Shown here: positions 43,844-51,987 of the stretch, one piece after another | How the letters are laid out: each line of letters begins with the position of its first letter | Position numbering within the stretch: position 1 is the stretch's first letter | Source: Clostridia bacterium | GTDB lineage: Bacteria; Bacillota; Clostridia; Acetivibrionales; DSM-2933 | Length of the DNA: 64,000 bases | Reading direction: 5' to 3' | NCBI GenBank assembly: GCA_026418275.1 | Contig: JAOABQ010000049.1 | Span: 212,564-276,563 of the forward strand | Position numbers and translations under genes: made by a program | The notes under the pieces: generated by a model | The model's database searches: none | What the model saw: only the letters and a program-made list of their open reading frames with translations | Told to the model about the DNA's origin: nothing

Positions 43844-44551
43844 ATGAAAATTGGAATTGTAGGTGGAATCGGTCCAGAATCAACAGTGGATTATTATAAA
43901 AGAACCATCCATGAATATCAGAAAATGAAAAAGGACGGCAGTTATCCTCAAATCGTAGTCGACAGCATAGATATGAAAGAGATGCTCTACTACATTGAAA
44001 GAAAAGAGTTGTCATCTCTAGTAAATATGCTGATGAGTGCGTTAAAGAATTTGAGTAATGCAGGTGCGGACTTCGCGGTTATCGCATCAAACACTCCTCA
44101 TGTTGTATATGATGCGGTTAAGGAATTATCTTCAATTCCTGTTTTGAGTATCGTTGAAGAAACGGCAAAAAAGGCGAAAGAATTAAATCTAAAAAGAGTT
44201 GGCTTACTGGGTACTGCTTTTACCATGAAAGAATCATTTTACAAAAACGGTTTATTAAAATATAAGATAGATATTGTGGTTCCTGATGAAAGTGAACAGG
44301 CAACTATTCATGAAAAAATATTTAGTGAACTGGAAATGGGTATTGTAAAAATTGAAACAAAGAATGAGTTCCTTAAAATAATAAAAAGGATGATTGTAGA
44401 AGATTCAATTGAAGGGCTTGTTTTAGGATGCACGGAATTGCCCCTAATTTTAAAAAGTGGTGATAGTGACGTTCTGATTCTAGACACTGTAGAAATCCAT
44501 GTGCAGAGCATAATTCGTCAAATAAAGAACGGATTAACACAAAACCGGTAA
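43844..44551 (+). CDS. Aspartate/glutamate racemase family protein
   Basis: The 235-residue protein has the Asp/Glu racemase fold: GIVGGIGPESTVDYYKR, FAVIASNTPHVVYD and LVLGCTELPLIL. The second catalytic Cys is present (GCTEL). The first position is Ser-Asn-Thr rather than Cys-Asn-Thr, so it may be a one-base or lyase-like variant, or have lost racemase activity. CGAGGAGG precedes the ATG. Its link to RNA repair is not obvious and it may be a passenger. Confidence 0.83.
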   Translation: MKIGIVGGIGPESTVDYYKRTIHEYQKMKKDGSYPQIVVDSIDMKEMLYYIERKELSSLVNMLMSALKNLSNAGADFAVIASNTPHVVYDAVKELSSIPVLSIVEETAKKAKELNLKRVGLLGTAFTMKESFYKNGLLKYKIDIVVPDESEQATIHEKIFSELEMGIVKIETKNEFLKIIKRMIVEDSIEGLVLGCTELPLILKSGDSDVLILDTVEIHVQSIIRQIKNGLTQNR

Positions 44552-44589
44552 AGGTCTCGGAAAAATAAAGATAGGATGGGGGGATGTGT

Positions 44590-44769
44590 ATGGAAAATAA
44601 CCTTATAAAGCAGATAAATGAACTGTTTGAAGCAGAAAATTTACATATGGATTTGCTTACAGAGAAATTTAACTGTCTATTGTCTAAAATGAATTATACT
44701 GATCAGTTAGGCTTGCATGACGCACTAACAGCTACAGGGGGTTCTTATGTTAATTCCATTAGAGTTTAA
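44590..44769 (+). CDS. Small hypothetical protein
   Basis: The 59-residue protein reads as two short helices (NNLIKQINELFEAENLHMDL, then FNCLLSKMNYTDQLGLHDAL) without a known motif. ATG 44590 has GGGGGG about 7 nt upstream, better placed than ATG 44584. Its end overlaps the start of the next gene by 23 nt, so the two are coupled. Confidence 0.6.
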   Translation: MENNLIKQINELFEAENLHMDLLTEKFNCLLSKMNYTDQLGLHDALTATGGSYVNSIRV

Positions 44770-45697
44770 TAAGGAATCAAACATTCTATTAGCAGGTGCC
44801 GGGGGCGGTTTTGATTTTTTATGTGCATTACCCCTTGCTTTAAAGCTAATGAACGAAGGGCACAACGTATTTTTTGCAAACTACTCTTTTACATCTTTAC
44901 TTAAAGTGGGAAATAGTCTATGGGTTTCTGATGAGATACTGGAAGTTACATATGAATCTTTCATCGAAGATACCGAGTATTTTCCCGAATTGTATTTGTC
45001 GAAGTGGTTTAAGGAAGTCAAAGGGATTAACATGCCTATTTATTGTTTTCCCAGAATAGGAGTTCGACCTCTTTTACGGGCTTATGATTTTTTAAAAGCC
45101 CATTTAAAGATTGATGAAGTATTAATTGTTGACGGTGGAGTAGACGGCATATTTAGAGGGGATGAATATGATCTTGGCACGCCATCCATGGACTCGATTT
45201 CCATTATAGCCGCCAGTTTGAGCAGTATTGAGAAAAAATACTATATTTTCACCGCGTTTGGCTCTGAAGGCGTTAATAAGGAGGTTTCCCACGGGGAAGC
45301 TTTAGAAAGAGTATCTGGCCTCATTAAAAATGATAAATTTTATGGCGTATCAAGCTTGTTAAAAAATACTGCCATTGGTAAAACGTTTTTGGATGCGGTT
45401 TATTATATTTTTGAAAGGATGCCGTCAAAGCATCATAGCAATATTGTCGGCTCTATTGTGAAAGCAATGGAAGGCTCTTTTGGAGACACTGCCGTAAATG
45501 AGAAAACAGCGGCCAACCCTATTTGGGTATCTGCATTTACAAATATGTTCTGGTATTTTGAATTGGAAGCTGTTGCTAAGATGAAATTGTTTTATGAAGA
45601 GGTCCTGGGAAGTAACACAGTTGAGGAGGTCTCAAATTCCATAGACAATATCCATTTGGCTTTCGGAAAGTCAATAAGAATGGATATACCGATTTAG
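44747..45697 (+). CDS. DUF1152 family protein
   Basis: The 316-residue protein has the N-terminal glycine-rich LLAGAGGGFDFLCALPLALK, then VLIVDGGVDGIFRGDEYDLG and IYCFPRIGVRP. This matches the DUF1152 family, which has a nucleotide-binding-like Gly-rich loop and no firm function. GGGGG lies 6 nt before the ATG. It is the last gene of the first RNA-repair block, facing a chemoreceptor gene on the other strand. Confidence 0.8.
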   Translation: MLIPLEFNKESNILLAGAGGGFDFLCALPLALKLMNEGHNVFFANYSFTSLLKVGNSLWVSDEILEVTYESFIEDTEYFPELYLSKWFKEVKGINMPIYCFPRIGVRPLLRAYDFLKAHLKIDEVLIVDGGVDGIFRGDEYDLGTPSMDSISIIAASLSSIEKKYYIFTAFGSEGVNKEVSHGEALERVSGLIKNDKFYGVSSLLKNTAIGKTFLDAVYYIFERMPSKHHSNIVGSIVKAMEGSFGDTAVNEKTAANPIWVSAFTNMFWYFELEAVAKMKLFYEEVLGSNTVEEVSNSIDNIHLAFGKSIRMDIPI

Positions 45698-45754
45698 GGT
45701 GATATTGAATGTAAGGCTTTACAAGCGCTTCTGTGGACTACTTTTATATTCAAA

Positions 45755-47242
45755 TTAGTGATTATTTGAGACTATTGTTTTCAGCTCCCCGGATAGATCA
45801 ACTAAATCCGTCATCTGGTCCTCAATACTTTTGATTTGTTGATCCTGGGTAAGTGTACTGTTTGTAATCTCACTCATCGTTGCCGCAGCTTCCTGAGAAA
45901 GTGCTGCTATATTTTGAATGTTGGTGAATACAGTATGGGATTCATTGGAAAGGGTACTTACCTTATTAAAAACATTTTCAACGATATCATTAATTTCACC
46001 AACCCATTCAATGATGTTTAAGAAACATGAATAGGTGGTGTTTGTAGTATCCCGCCCTTTTTCAATAGCATGATTTCCATCGGTGATCTGGCTGCTTAAC
46101 TGATTTACCTTTTGTGTTATGTTCCCTAAAATATTTGAAATTCCTTGAACAGCCTTTGCCGTCTGCTCTGCAAGCTTTCTAATTTCTTCGGCAACAACCG
46201 AAAATCCTTTACCGGCTTCCCCAGCTCTTGCTGCTTCTATGGATGCATTAAGAGAGAGAAGATTAATTTGACTTGCTATTCCGGTAATCAGGCCTGCAAT
46301 GTTATCTATTTCCTTAGAATTTAAACTCAGGGAGCTTATCATTTCAAGGGCTGCATTGATGGTATTCTCAATGACTTTAATTTGGTTTACAAGTTCTGTT
46401 ACAACACTTTTTCCATCCTGGGCAGAAATAAAAGCTGTAGAAGTGCTTTTATTCATATGTTGGGTACTTTCCTCAACCTCTACGATAAATTGTTCTATCG
46501 TTGACAGGGAATAGCTTGAATCTGAAGCACCCCGCGCTAAATCACCAATAACGTTGTTAAACTGCTGAATGGAATAAGTGATTCGTGAGGTTTCTTCCTT
46601 GGTTATTAAAGTATCATTGCTGATCTTGGATATATTACCGTCAAGGGCTATTGAAGTTTGACGGATCTTCAAAAATACTTCCTGCAACTTTTCATTCAAC
46701 TCGTTTGCTTCTTTGGTCTTTCTTCTGGCACTGAGGATTAGTTTACCTCCAAAATGTCCTTGTGCGGCAATGATAATGCCAATGGCAATAAGACTAAAAC
46801 AGAATGTGGCAAACTCATTTGGTTTTAGTACCGGAAAAAACAGTTTAGCGTTCCAGGTGTAAAGGACTACAGCCATTATAACTCCAAATGATGCTGTCAC
46901 AATGGCAACCCATTTATCAAAAAATATTGCGGTTACAGATAGTCCCACATAAAGCCAAAACAAGTTATCAATGACACCCTTTTGGACATAGAGTAAGCTA
47001 TACATAAGGGTAAACGTTCCACTTCCTATAAAATATCTTACAAAAATATTATCCTTTTTTATAAAATATAAAATAATCGCAGGAGAAATGATAGCAAATC
47101 CGGCTCCCCATATCGCAAGAGTGCCACCCATCTTATAATTTTGTGCAAAATATTCAGGAAGTCCTCCTACGAGAAGCGCAAAACAGAAAATGATTAATCC
47201 TAGCTTGTTTACTTTCTTTAAATCAAAAATACTTTCATTCAT
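45755..47242 (-). CDS. Methyl-accepting chemotaxis protein with multi-helix membrane domain
   Basis: The 495-residue protein has about six N-terminal membrane helices (roughly 15-185). A cytoplasmic signalling domain (about 200-495) follows, with the hairpin tip sequence [20 protein letters not shown] and long coiled coils. It lacks a periplasmic Cache or four-helix sensor and a HAMP domain. It may therefore sense membrane state or an intracellular signal. ATG 47242 has GGGGGG upstream; a longer frame from 47275 is possible. It separates the two RNA-repair blocks. Confidence 0.9.
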   Translation of the reverse strand: MNESIFDLKKVNKLGLIIFCFALLVGGLPEYFAQNYKMGGTLAIWGAGFAIISPAIILYFIKKDNIFVRYFIGSGTFTLMYSLLYVQKGVIDNLFWLYVGLSVTAIFFDKWVAIVTASFGVIMAVVLYTWNAKLFFPVLKPNEFATFCFSLIAIGIIIAAQGHFGGKLILSARRKTKEANELNEKLQEVFLKIRQTSIALDGNISKISNDTLITKEETSRITYSIQQFNNVIGDLARGASDSSYSLSTIEQFIVEVEESTQHMNKSTSTAFISAQDGKSVVTELVNQIKVIENTINAALEMISSLSLNSKEIDNIAGLITGIASQINLLSLNASIEAARAGEAGKGFSVVAEEIRKLAEQTAKAVQGISNILGNITQKVNQLSSQITDGNHAIEKGRDTTNTTYSCFLNIIEWVGEINDIVENVFNKVSTLSNESHTVFTNIQNIAALSQEAAATMSEITNSTLTQDQQIKSIEDQMTDLVDLSGELKTIVSNNH

Positions 47243-47948
47243 ATAAGCCAACCCCCCAGCATAAGATAGGTCCACAACAGCGATACTTTGAATATCCTAT
47301 AGGAATAGTTTTATATAATTCCGGAAATAATTTTGTTAACAGGAAATGATTTCAAAAGGTTATATAAATGGATATTTTGTAAAATACGTATGTTAAATGT
47401 GCTTACATGACTGTGATATCAGCAAATTGAGTCAAATTCTATTACAGAGCATAAGTTTATACGGGTAATCAGTTTACTTTTGGGATTATATATTAAGATA
47501 TACTAAGTTGGATTATTCTCAGATGTTTTTTAGATACGATATATGAACTTTACAATTCTATATTCGACATCCATAGATAGTATTCCTTTTTTTATAGCAA
47601 GTTTCTTGCTTACCTCACTGCTCATTATTTATAATTATGTGGATTAATTCAGTCCGAATTAAATATAACAGGTTTCAAAGGATTAAATTGCTGTAAATAA
47701 TATTAGTGATTTCAAAAAGTAGGTCACAGGGATTAGAACAATCAAAACCCAATAGATGCCTCAGTATAGTATAATACAAGAAGTTCAAGGGTTAAGTATG
47801 GCCAATATTACAAAAATATTACAAGTTAAAATATCCCTTGACGGGATAAGCTTACCTATGCTAACATATAAACACTATGCTTTGAAAAGTGATCTTGTGC
47901 TTAGCACTAGAAGAATTTTAAAAATGACGATTGAAAGGAGGATTATCA
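47243..47948. other. Intergenic stretch upstream of the tandem leader cassettes
   Basis: No supported gene lies in this 0.7 kb. A 76-codon frame at 47756-47986 overlaps leader peptide 2 and lacks a ribosome binding site. A candidate promoter (TTGACG at 47838, TAACAT at 47862, 18-nt spacing) would serve cassette 2. Confidence 0.45.
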
Positions 47949-48068
47949 ATGTATTACTTAAAACATGCAGCATTGGAACAAAATAATATTACGGCGAAGC
48001 TATCAGAGAAATCAGGTACAGATATTAACGTACATTGGCTTAATCCTCTGTTTAAAGTGTTGAGATAA
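47949..48068 (+). CDS. HWLN leader peptide 2
   Basis: The 39-residue ORF has GAAAGGAGG upstream of its ATG and contains VHWLNPLFKV. It aligns with leader peptide 1 over its start (MY) and the HWLNPL motif. Its codons CATTGGCTTAATCC are identical to those of peptide 1. It uses 19 of 20 amino acids, missing only Cys. The TTGGCTTAATC segment can pair with 11 bases of the terminator left arm. It is the first of two tandem cassettes in front of the tRNA/EF-Ts block. Confidence 0.75.
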   Translation: MYYLKHAALEQNNITAKLSEKSGTDINVHWLNPLFKVLR

Positions 48069-48095
48069 ACGATAAATATCTTTTCAGTTTATTAG

Positions 48096-48137
48096 AGCGG
48101 TTAAGTCAAGGGAATAAGACTTAATCGCTTTTTATTT
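48096..48137 (+). terminator. Attenuator terminator 2
   Basis: AGCGGTTAAGTC (48096-48107) and GACTTAATCGCT (48118-48129) form a 12-bp stem with one G-U pair, followed by TTTTATTTT. The right arm closely resembles the HWLN codons, as expected if both compete for the left arm. Confidence 0.85.
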
Positions 48138-48228
48138 TCCGCTAACTTTGCTTTGGGTATAAAGTGAGTTATATAAAGTAAACATAAAAGAACTGATGAA
48201 TGAGAAAATGAATGAAGGGAGATTAGCA

Positions 48229-48357
48229 ATGTTGTTATTTAGAAATACACATCATGAACAATTGAATATGGCGATTGAATGGACATATAAACCAGGTTTG
48301 GATTCAGAGAAACATTGGCTTAATCTTCTATTCTTAAAATGCAGGAAACGATTGTAA
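48229..48357 (+). CDS. HWLN leader peptide 3
   Basis: The 42-residue ORF contains KHWLNLLFLK, with codons CATTGGCTTAATC shared with the other two leaders. It lies directly behind terminator 2, so a transcript must pass two attenuators in series. It uses 19 of 20 amino acids, missing only Val. The ribosome binding site is GAAGGGAG upstream of the ATG. The sequence outside the motif is unlike peptides 1 and 2, so selection acts on the motif and probably on composition. Confidence 0.72.
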   Translation: MLLFRNTHHEQLNMAIEWTYKPGLDSEKHWLNLLFLKCRKRL

Positions 48358-48394
48358 CTCGGTAGAATTTTACAATAAAAGCATTTATGAATAA

Positions 48395-48438
48395 GAGTGG
48401 TTAAGTCTGATAAAAAGGATTTAACCACTCTTTTGTTT
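48395..48438 (+). terminator. Attenuator terminator 3
   Basis: GAGTGGTTAAGTCT (48395-48408) and GGATTTAACCACTC (48417-48430) form the stem, followed by TTTTGTTTT. The left arm again includes GGTTAAGTC while the right arm has diverged. Confidence 0.82.
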
Positions 48439-48493
48439 TATAAGAAAAAATTAATTTTTGTAGATGATAAGTTTAGCAGAAAGGATGATGTTT

Positions 48494-48730
48494 ATGATGA
48501 TTTTAAAAGTAACACCCGTAAGAAACGTTTTGATAGGCAAGGCTTCTTTTAAGAGCGAAAGACCAGATATGTTTTTTAACAAAGTGGTTGGAGAAGATTC
48601 AACGGTAAATATTTACGATGTTTCAGAAAGGAAACAAAAGGTTCTGAACGTTACTGAAATAAATAAAAGAAATCACAGAATGATTATCAATGATAAAAGA
48701 TACTTCATATGCTCAATCAATGCAGGGTAA
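48494..48730 (+). CDS. Small hypothetical protein ahead of the tRNA cluster
   Basis: The 78-residue protein reads as a beta-rich small domain (ILKVTPVRNVLIGKASF, ending INDKRYFICSINAG). AAAGGATG lies 7 nt before ATG 48494; further in-frame ATGs make the exact start uncertain. I recognise no family. It is the first gene after the tandem attenuators and about 90 nt ahead of the tRNA genes. Confidence 0.6.
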   Translation: MMILKVTPVRNVLIGKASFKSERPDMFFNKVVGEDSTVNIYDVSERKQKVLNVTEINKRNHRMIINDKRYFICSINAG

Positions 48731-48817
48731 TAAAGGCAATGAACTATGTACAATTGGCAATGCCAGAGGGTGACTGCCAATTGTACATGAGACATAAACG
48801 TAGATTTATAAATATAT

Positions 48818-48892
48818 CGGTAAGTGGCTTAATGGTAAAGCACCATGCTGATAACGTGGGGAGTGGGAGTTCGATTCTCCCCTTACCGACCA
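48818..48892 (+). tRNA. tRNA-Ile (anticodon GAT)
   Basis: CGGTAAG pairs with CTTACCG, followed by discriminator A and encoded CCA. The D stem is GCTT/AAGC, the anticodon stem CCATG/CGTGG (with a G-U) with loop CTGATAA, and the T arm GGGAG-TTCGATT-CTCCC. The first base pair is C-G rather than the usual G-C of Ile tRNAs, so it is an unusual, probably accessory copy. Confidence 0.85.
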
Positions 48893-48900
48893 ATTCATAT

Positions 48901-48976
48901 GACGGGTTCTTCTAATGGACAGGAAATGAGGCTTTCAACCTCATAACGGAGGGTTCGATTCCCCCACCCGTCACCA
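48901..48976 (+). tRNA. tRNA-Glu (anticodon TTC)
   Basis: GACGGGT pairs with ACCCGTC, followed by A and CCA. The anticodon loop is CTTTCAA in stem TGAGG/CCTCA, and the T loop is TTCGATT. The T stem GAGGG/CCCCC has an A-C mismatch and the D stem TTCT/AGGA has a T-G pair. It is therefore a less canonical copy than a housekeeping tRNA-Glu would be. Confidence 0.83.
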
Positions 48977-49017
48977 ATTCAATCCGTTGGAAATTACAAA
49001 TTGCTAACGAATACTAT

Positions 49018-49103
49018 GGGTGAGTGTGCCGAGCGGCGAAGGCAGCGGTCTGTAAAACCGTGACATGGAAACACCGGTGGTTCAAATCCGCCCTCACCCA
49101 CCA
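49018..49103 (+). tRNA. tRNA-Tyr (anticodon GTA)
   Basis: GGGTGAG pairs with CTCACCC, followed by A and CCA. The anticodon loop is CTGTAAA, a long variable arm typical of bacterial tRNA-Tyr follows (GACATGGAAACACC), and the T arm is GGTGG-TTCAAAT-CCGCC. It ends 24 nt before the EF-Ts gene. Confidence 0.9.
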
Positions 49104-49127
49104 AATAAATGAAAGAGGGGATTTAAA

Positions 49128-49778
49128 ATGATTACGACTGAAATGATTAAACAATTGAGGGAAAGAACAGGTGCGGGCATCATGGAATGCAAAAATACAT
49201 TGATTGAAGTGCAGGGTGATATGGATAAGGCAACAGCATGTTTAAATAAAAAAGGAATGGATTTTGTAAGTAAAAAAGCGGACAGAATAGCGGCAGAAGG
49301 AATCGTTGATGCATATATCCATGGGGATGGTAGGATTGGAGTGCTATTAGAGGTGAATATTGAAACCGACTTTGCGGCGCTGAATAAAGAATTTAGGTCA
49401 TTTGTCAAAGATGTGGCTTTGCAGATTGCAGCAAGCAAACCTCAATTTATTAAAAGGACGGATATTTCTGATGAAATACTGAATGAAAAAAGAGAGTCAT
49501 TTCGGACTCAGGTTCGGAATGAAGGTAAGCCGGAGAATATCATTGGAAAAATAGTTGAAGGTAAAATGGAAAAATACTTTAAACAAATCTGTCTGTTGGA
49601 ACAACCGTTTATCAAGGACCCGGACCGAACTGTTCAGGAACTCTTAAACGAAAAGGTTCTAACAATAGGCGAAAACATAATGATTCGTAGGTTTTCCAGG
49701 TTTGAAATGGGCGAAGGAATTGCAAAAAAAGAGGAAGACTTTGTTGAAGAAGTAAGAAAACAAGCTTGTAGTTACTAG
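49128..49778 (+). CDS. tsf: Translation elongation factor Ts, second copy
   Basis: The 216-residue EF-Ts has the N-terminal UBA part (MIKQLRERTGAGIMECKNTL), the core (EVNIETDFAALNKEFRSFVKDVA) and the C-terminal VGENI-like region. EF-Ts recycles EF-Tu by exchanging GDP for GTP. Housekeeping tsf sits with rpsB, whereas this one follows three tRNA genes inside an RNA-repair block. It is therefore probably an accessory copy used when translation is damaged. GAGGGG precedes the ATG. The length is typical of short Gram-positive EF-Ts. Confidence 0.93.
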   Translation: MITTEMIKQLRERTGAGIMECKNTLIEVQGDMDKATACLNKKGMDFVSKKADRIAAEGIVDAYIHGDGRIGVLLEVNIETDFAALNKEFRSFVKDVALQIAASKPQFIKRTDISDEILNEKRESFRTQVRNEGKPENIIGKIVEGKMEKYFKQICLLEQPFIKDPDRTVQELLNEKVLTIGENIMIRRFSRFEMGEGIAKKEEDFVEEVRKQACSY

Positions 49779-49814
49779 TAGGACAGAGTTATAAAAAAAA
49801 CAAGGGGAATGGTT

Positions 49815-50498
49815 ATGATGAGTCATGGGGTTTTTATCAAATACCCGGATATGAAAACACTATTTAAACTGGTTCCTTCCAGTAAGAAAGGAAAGAAATG
49901 GGATGCAACAAGTGGTGAAATACTGCCCGAAACAGCAGCACTGCATTTCATTTCCCTTGAGGAACTTGTTTTTACAGAAAAGATAGACGGTACCAATATG
50001 GGGATCCGAGTAACGGATGGGGTTGTTTCACATATTCAAAAAAGAGAACATATTTGCGTCAGGGAAGATAAGGGTGATGCTTTCTACTTTGAAATTGGGG
50101 AGTCCGTTACTGGTGTTATTGAAAATCAAAAAATTGAGCAATTACAAAATGTCATAATATACGGAGAACTTTGCGGAGAAAAGATACAAAAGGGCGGCAA
50201 CTATTTTAAAGGCAGGAAGTTTATTGTTTTTGACATATATGATACGGTTACAAATAGATTCTTAACCTGGGATGCAGTTAGACATTTTACAGGTGAATTA
50301 GGTTTTGAAACAGCTCCTGAAATCAATTACAATAAGGAAGATTTAAAGGTTCATAATGTAAAGGACTTTGTTCTTGCTCAAAAATCAGTTTTCAATCCCA
50401 ATTCTGATGCCGAGGGATTGGTAATAAGGCATAGAAAAGACACACTTCCAGTAAGACGGTGGATGGCAAAGATAAGGAAAAAGGATTTTATTTATTAG
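49815..50498 (+). CDS. Rnl2-type RNA ligase
   Basis: The 227-residue protein has the ligase core of the T4 Rnl2 family. Motif I is FTEKIDGTNMGIR with the AMP-accepting Lys. FIVFDIYD is the motif III-like strand, DAEGLVIRH motif IV, and WMAKIRKKDF motif V. It is shorter than T4 Rnl2 and lacks its C-terminal domain. It is a second, different ligase from the one at 39166, which suggests different broken ends are sealed. AAGGGG lies 7 nt upstream of ATG 49815; ATG 49809 and 49818 are also possible. Confidence 0.87.
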   Translation: MMSHGVFIKYPDMKTLFKLVPSSKKGKKWDATSGEILPETAALHFISLEELVFTEKIDGTNMGIRVTDGVVSHIQKREHICVREDKGDAFYFEIGESVTGVIENQKIEQLQNVIIYGELCGEKIQKGGNYFKGRKFIVFDIYDTVTNRFLTWDAVRHFTGELGFETAPEINYNKEDLKVHNVKDFVLAQKSVFNPNSDAEGLVIRHRKDTLPVRRWMAKIRKKDFIY

Positions 50499-50545
50499 AC
50501 TTAAGTCCGGTAAACCCAAAAATTTATCGGACTTAAGATAGATTA

Positions 50546-50742
50546 CTCTCCGTAGCTCCAGAAGGGAAGAGCGCCGAAAAAAGATTTGACTTGAGCGGGT
50601 CGCAGGGGAAGGGTTGAGGAAGCACCGAAAGGGATAAAGCCCGAAGCGGGTGAAATTCCCGCCTGCTGAAATGCGTAGGGAAGCGCATTGTCCCAACCCC
50701 ATGCTTAGGAAACGAGTGCGGGTTCGAATCCCGCCGGGGGGA
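50546..50742 (+). ncRNA. tRNA-like structured RNA with anticodon arm replaced by a branched domain
   Basis: CTCTCCG (50546-50552) pairs with CGGGGGG (50735-50741) as an acceptor stem with discriminator A. GCTC/GAGC forms a D arm (50555-50572) and GCGGG-TTCGAAT-CCCGC a T arm (50718-50734). No anticodon stem fits. Instead about 130 nt fold into CTTGAGC/GCTTAGG (50590/50703) and GGGTTG-GGA/TCCCAACCC (50611/50691) enclosing three hairpins. No CCA is encoded. It lies between the Rnl2 ligase and the RF2-like gene. No group I intron core is visible. It could be a Y-RNA-like or tmRNA-like molecule, or an unusual intron-bearing tRNA. Confidence 0.65.
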
Positions 50743-50930
50743 TTAAACTATATAATTAAGGATACGCGGTATGAATAATGTCAAAAGAGGTATGAGGGCG
50801 TCAAAAATAAAGGAAGATACCCTTATTCTTATAACGTTCTCTTGATGTATAATATTATATATATCCCTTGCAATAGATTGCCTGGAAAATTTAGATACCG
50901 GATTTTGAAGTTTTGAGGAGTTGATAAAAA

Positions 50931-51987
50931 ATGTTGGAATTTGAACAAATAAAACTTGAAATGAACGCGTGGGAAAACAAATTAAAAGAATTGCAGGTTT
51001 ATCTTTGACATAGTAAAAACTCAAAATGAGATGGCTGAACTTGAACAAGAAGCTTTGAAACAAGAGTTTTGGAAAGATGCTAAGAAATCTAAAAAAACAA
51101 TGAAGGAAATAAAAAGGCTAAAAGAGAAAAAAGAGCGTTATACCAATCTTATTGAAGCATGGGAAAATAATAAAATTCTATATGAACTTGTATCAGAGGA
51201 AAACGATCAAAGATTCATAAAAGAAATTAGAGAAAACTTTTGCCATATCCAAAAAGTCTATGAAAAGCTAAAAGTAGAAGCCTTATTTAAGGATGAGAAT
51301 GATAAACGAAATGCAATATTGATATTGAATTCTAAAGGCAAAGGGCTCGAAGCCCGGCAGTGGGTTCAGGAATTGCTTCAAATGTACATAAAGTGGTCTG
51401 AACATAAAGGGTTTATGATCCAGATGAATTTTGATGTCATAGACAGTACGTTATTGATTATTGGGACTTATGCATATGGCAATTTGAAGGGTGAGAAAGG
51501 TATACACTGTAAAATGATGAAATCTGAAAACCGGCTGGAGGGTATTCATGATTGCCTAGCCTATGTAGATGTTATACCGGAAATGGATGACGAGATAGAA
51601 TTTCAAATTGCCCCTGAGGATATTGTTATAAATCACTATTGTACAAGAGATGAGAATGGTGTTCCAGCTTCAAGTGCACGGATGGTTCATATTCCTACCG
51701 GTATTGAGGTGGCTTATAATAATCCTCTTTTATTTAAAAATAGGGAGTTAGCTATTAAAATACTAAAATCCAAGCTTTTCGAGCATAAACAATATTCCGG
51801 TTTGAAAGAGATTCCTTTAGGCATAGACTGGGAAAGTCAAATAAGGTCCTATATACTTGATCCTTCACCTTTGGTAATTGATAATAGGACTGATTATAGA
51901 GAAAGCGGTGTGAAGGATATTCTAAATGGAAAAATAGACGGGTTTATTTACGCGTGGCTTGAAATGCAGGGAAAGGATAAAAGATGA
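50931..51987 (+). CDS. Release factor 2 paralog lacking GGQ and SPF, with programmed +1 frameshift
   Basis: Reading begins at ATG 50931 and meets TGA at 51006 after CTT. A +1 shift at CTT-TGA-C continues to 51987, as in bacterial prfB. The joined roughly 343-residue protein has the RF2 N-terminal coiled domain (EMAELEQEALKQEFWKDAKK) and a C-terminal RF core with ARMVHIPTGIEVAY and GIDWESQIRSYILDPSPLVIDNRTDYR. The GGQ loop is replaced by ENGVPASS, and the SPF stop-codon motif is absent. It therefore cannot hydrolyse peptidyl-tRNA in the known way, but may bind ribosomes or a damaged site. It overlaps the endonuclease V gene by 4 nt. Confidence 0.82.
51003..51009 (+). promoter_or_regulatory. 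Programmed +1 frameshift site
   Basis: CTTTGAC is identical to the shift site of bacterial prfB, preceded by an AGG-containing stretch (GCAGGTTTAT) a few bases upstream. Zero-frame reading ends at TGA 51006-51008; the +1 frame continues with GAC. In prfB this couples synthesis to release factor 2 activity. Confidence 0.8.

Noticed and set aside
47756..47986. 76-codon ORF before leader peptide 2
   Set aside because: It overlaps the leader peptide start in another frame, lacks a ribosome binding site, and shows no conserved motif.
38915..48357. HWLN peptides as RiPP or bacteriocin precursors
   Set aside because: There is no adjacent maturation or export gene. The peptides lack a leader/core layout, and the codon-level pairing with the terminators is better explained by attenuation. 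The radical SAM gene leaves a small chance.
50385..50702. Minus-strand ORF over the tRNA-like RNA
   Set aside because: It is a shadow of the structured RNA and the end of the ligase gene.
50546..50742. Group I intron in a tRNA
   Set aside because: The insert (about 130 nt) is too short and I see none of the conserved P, Q, R, S core elements. No canonical anticodon stem can be assembled from the flanking exons.
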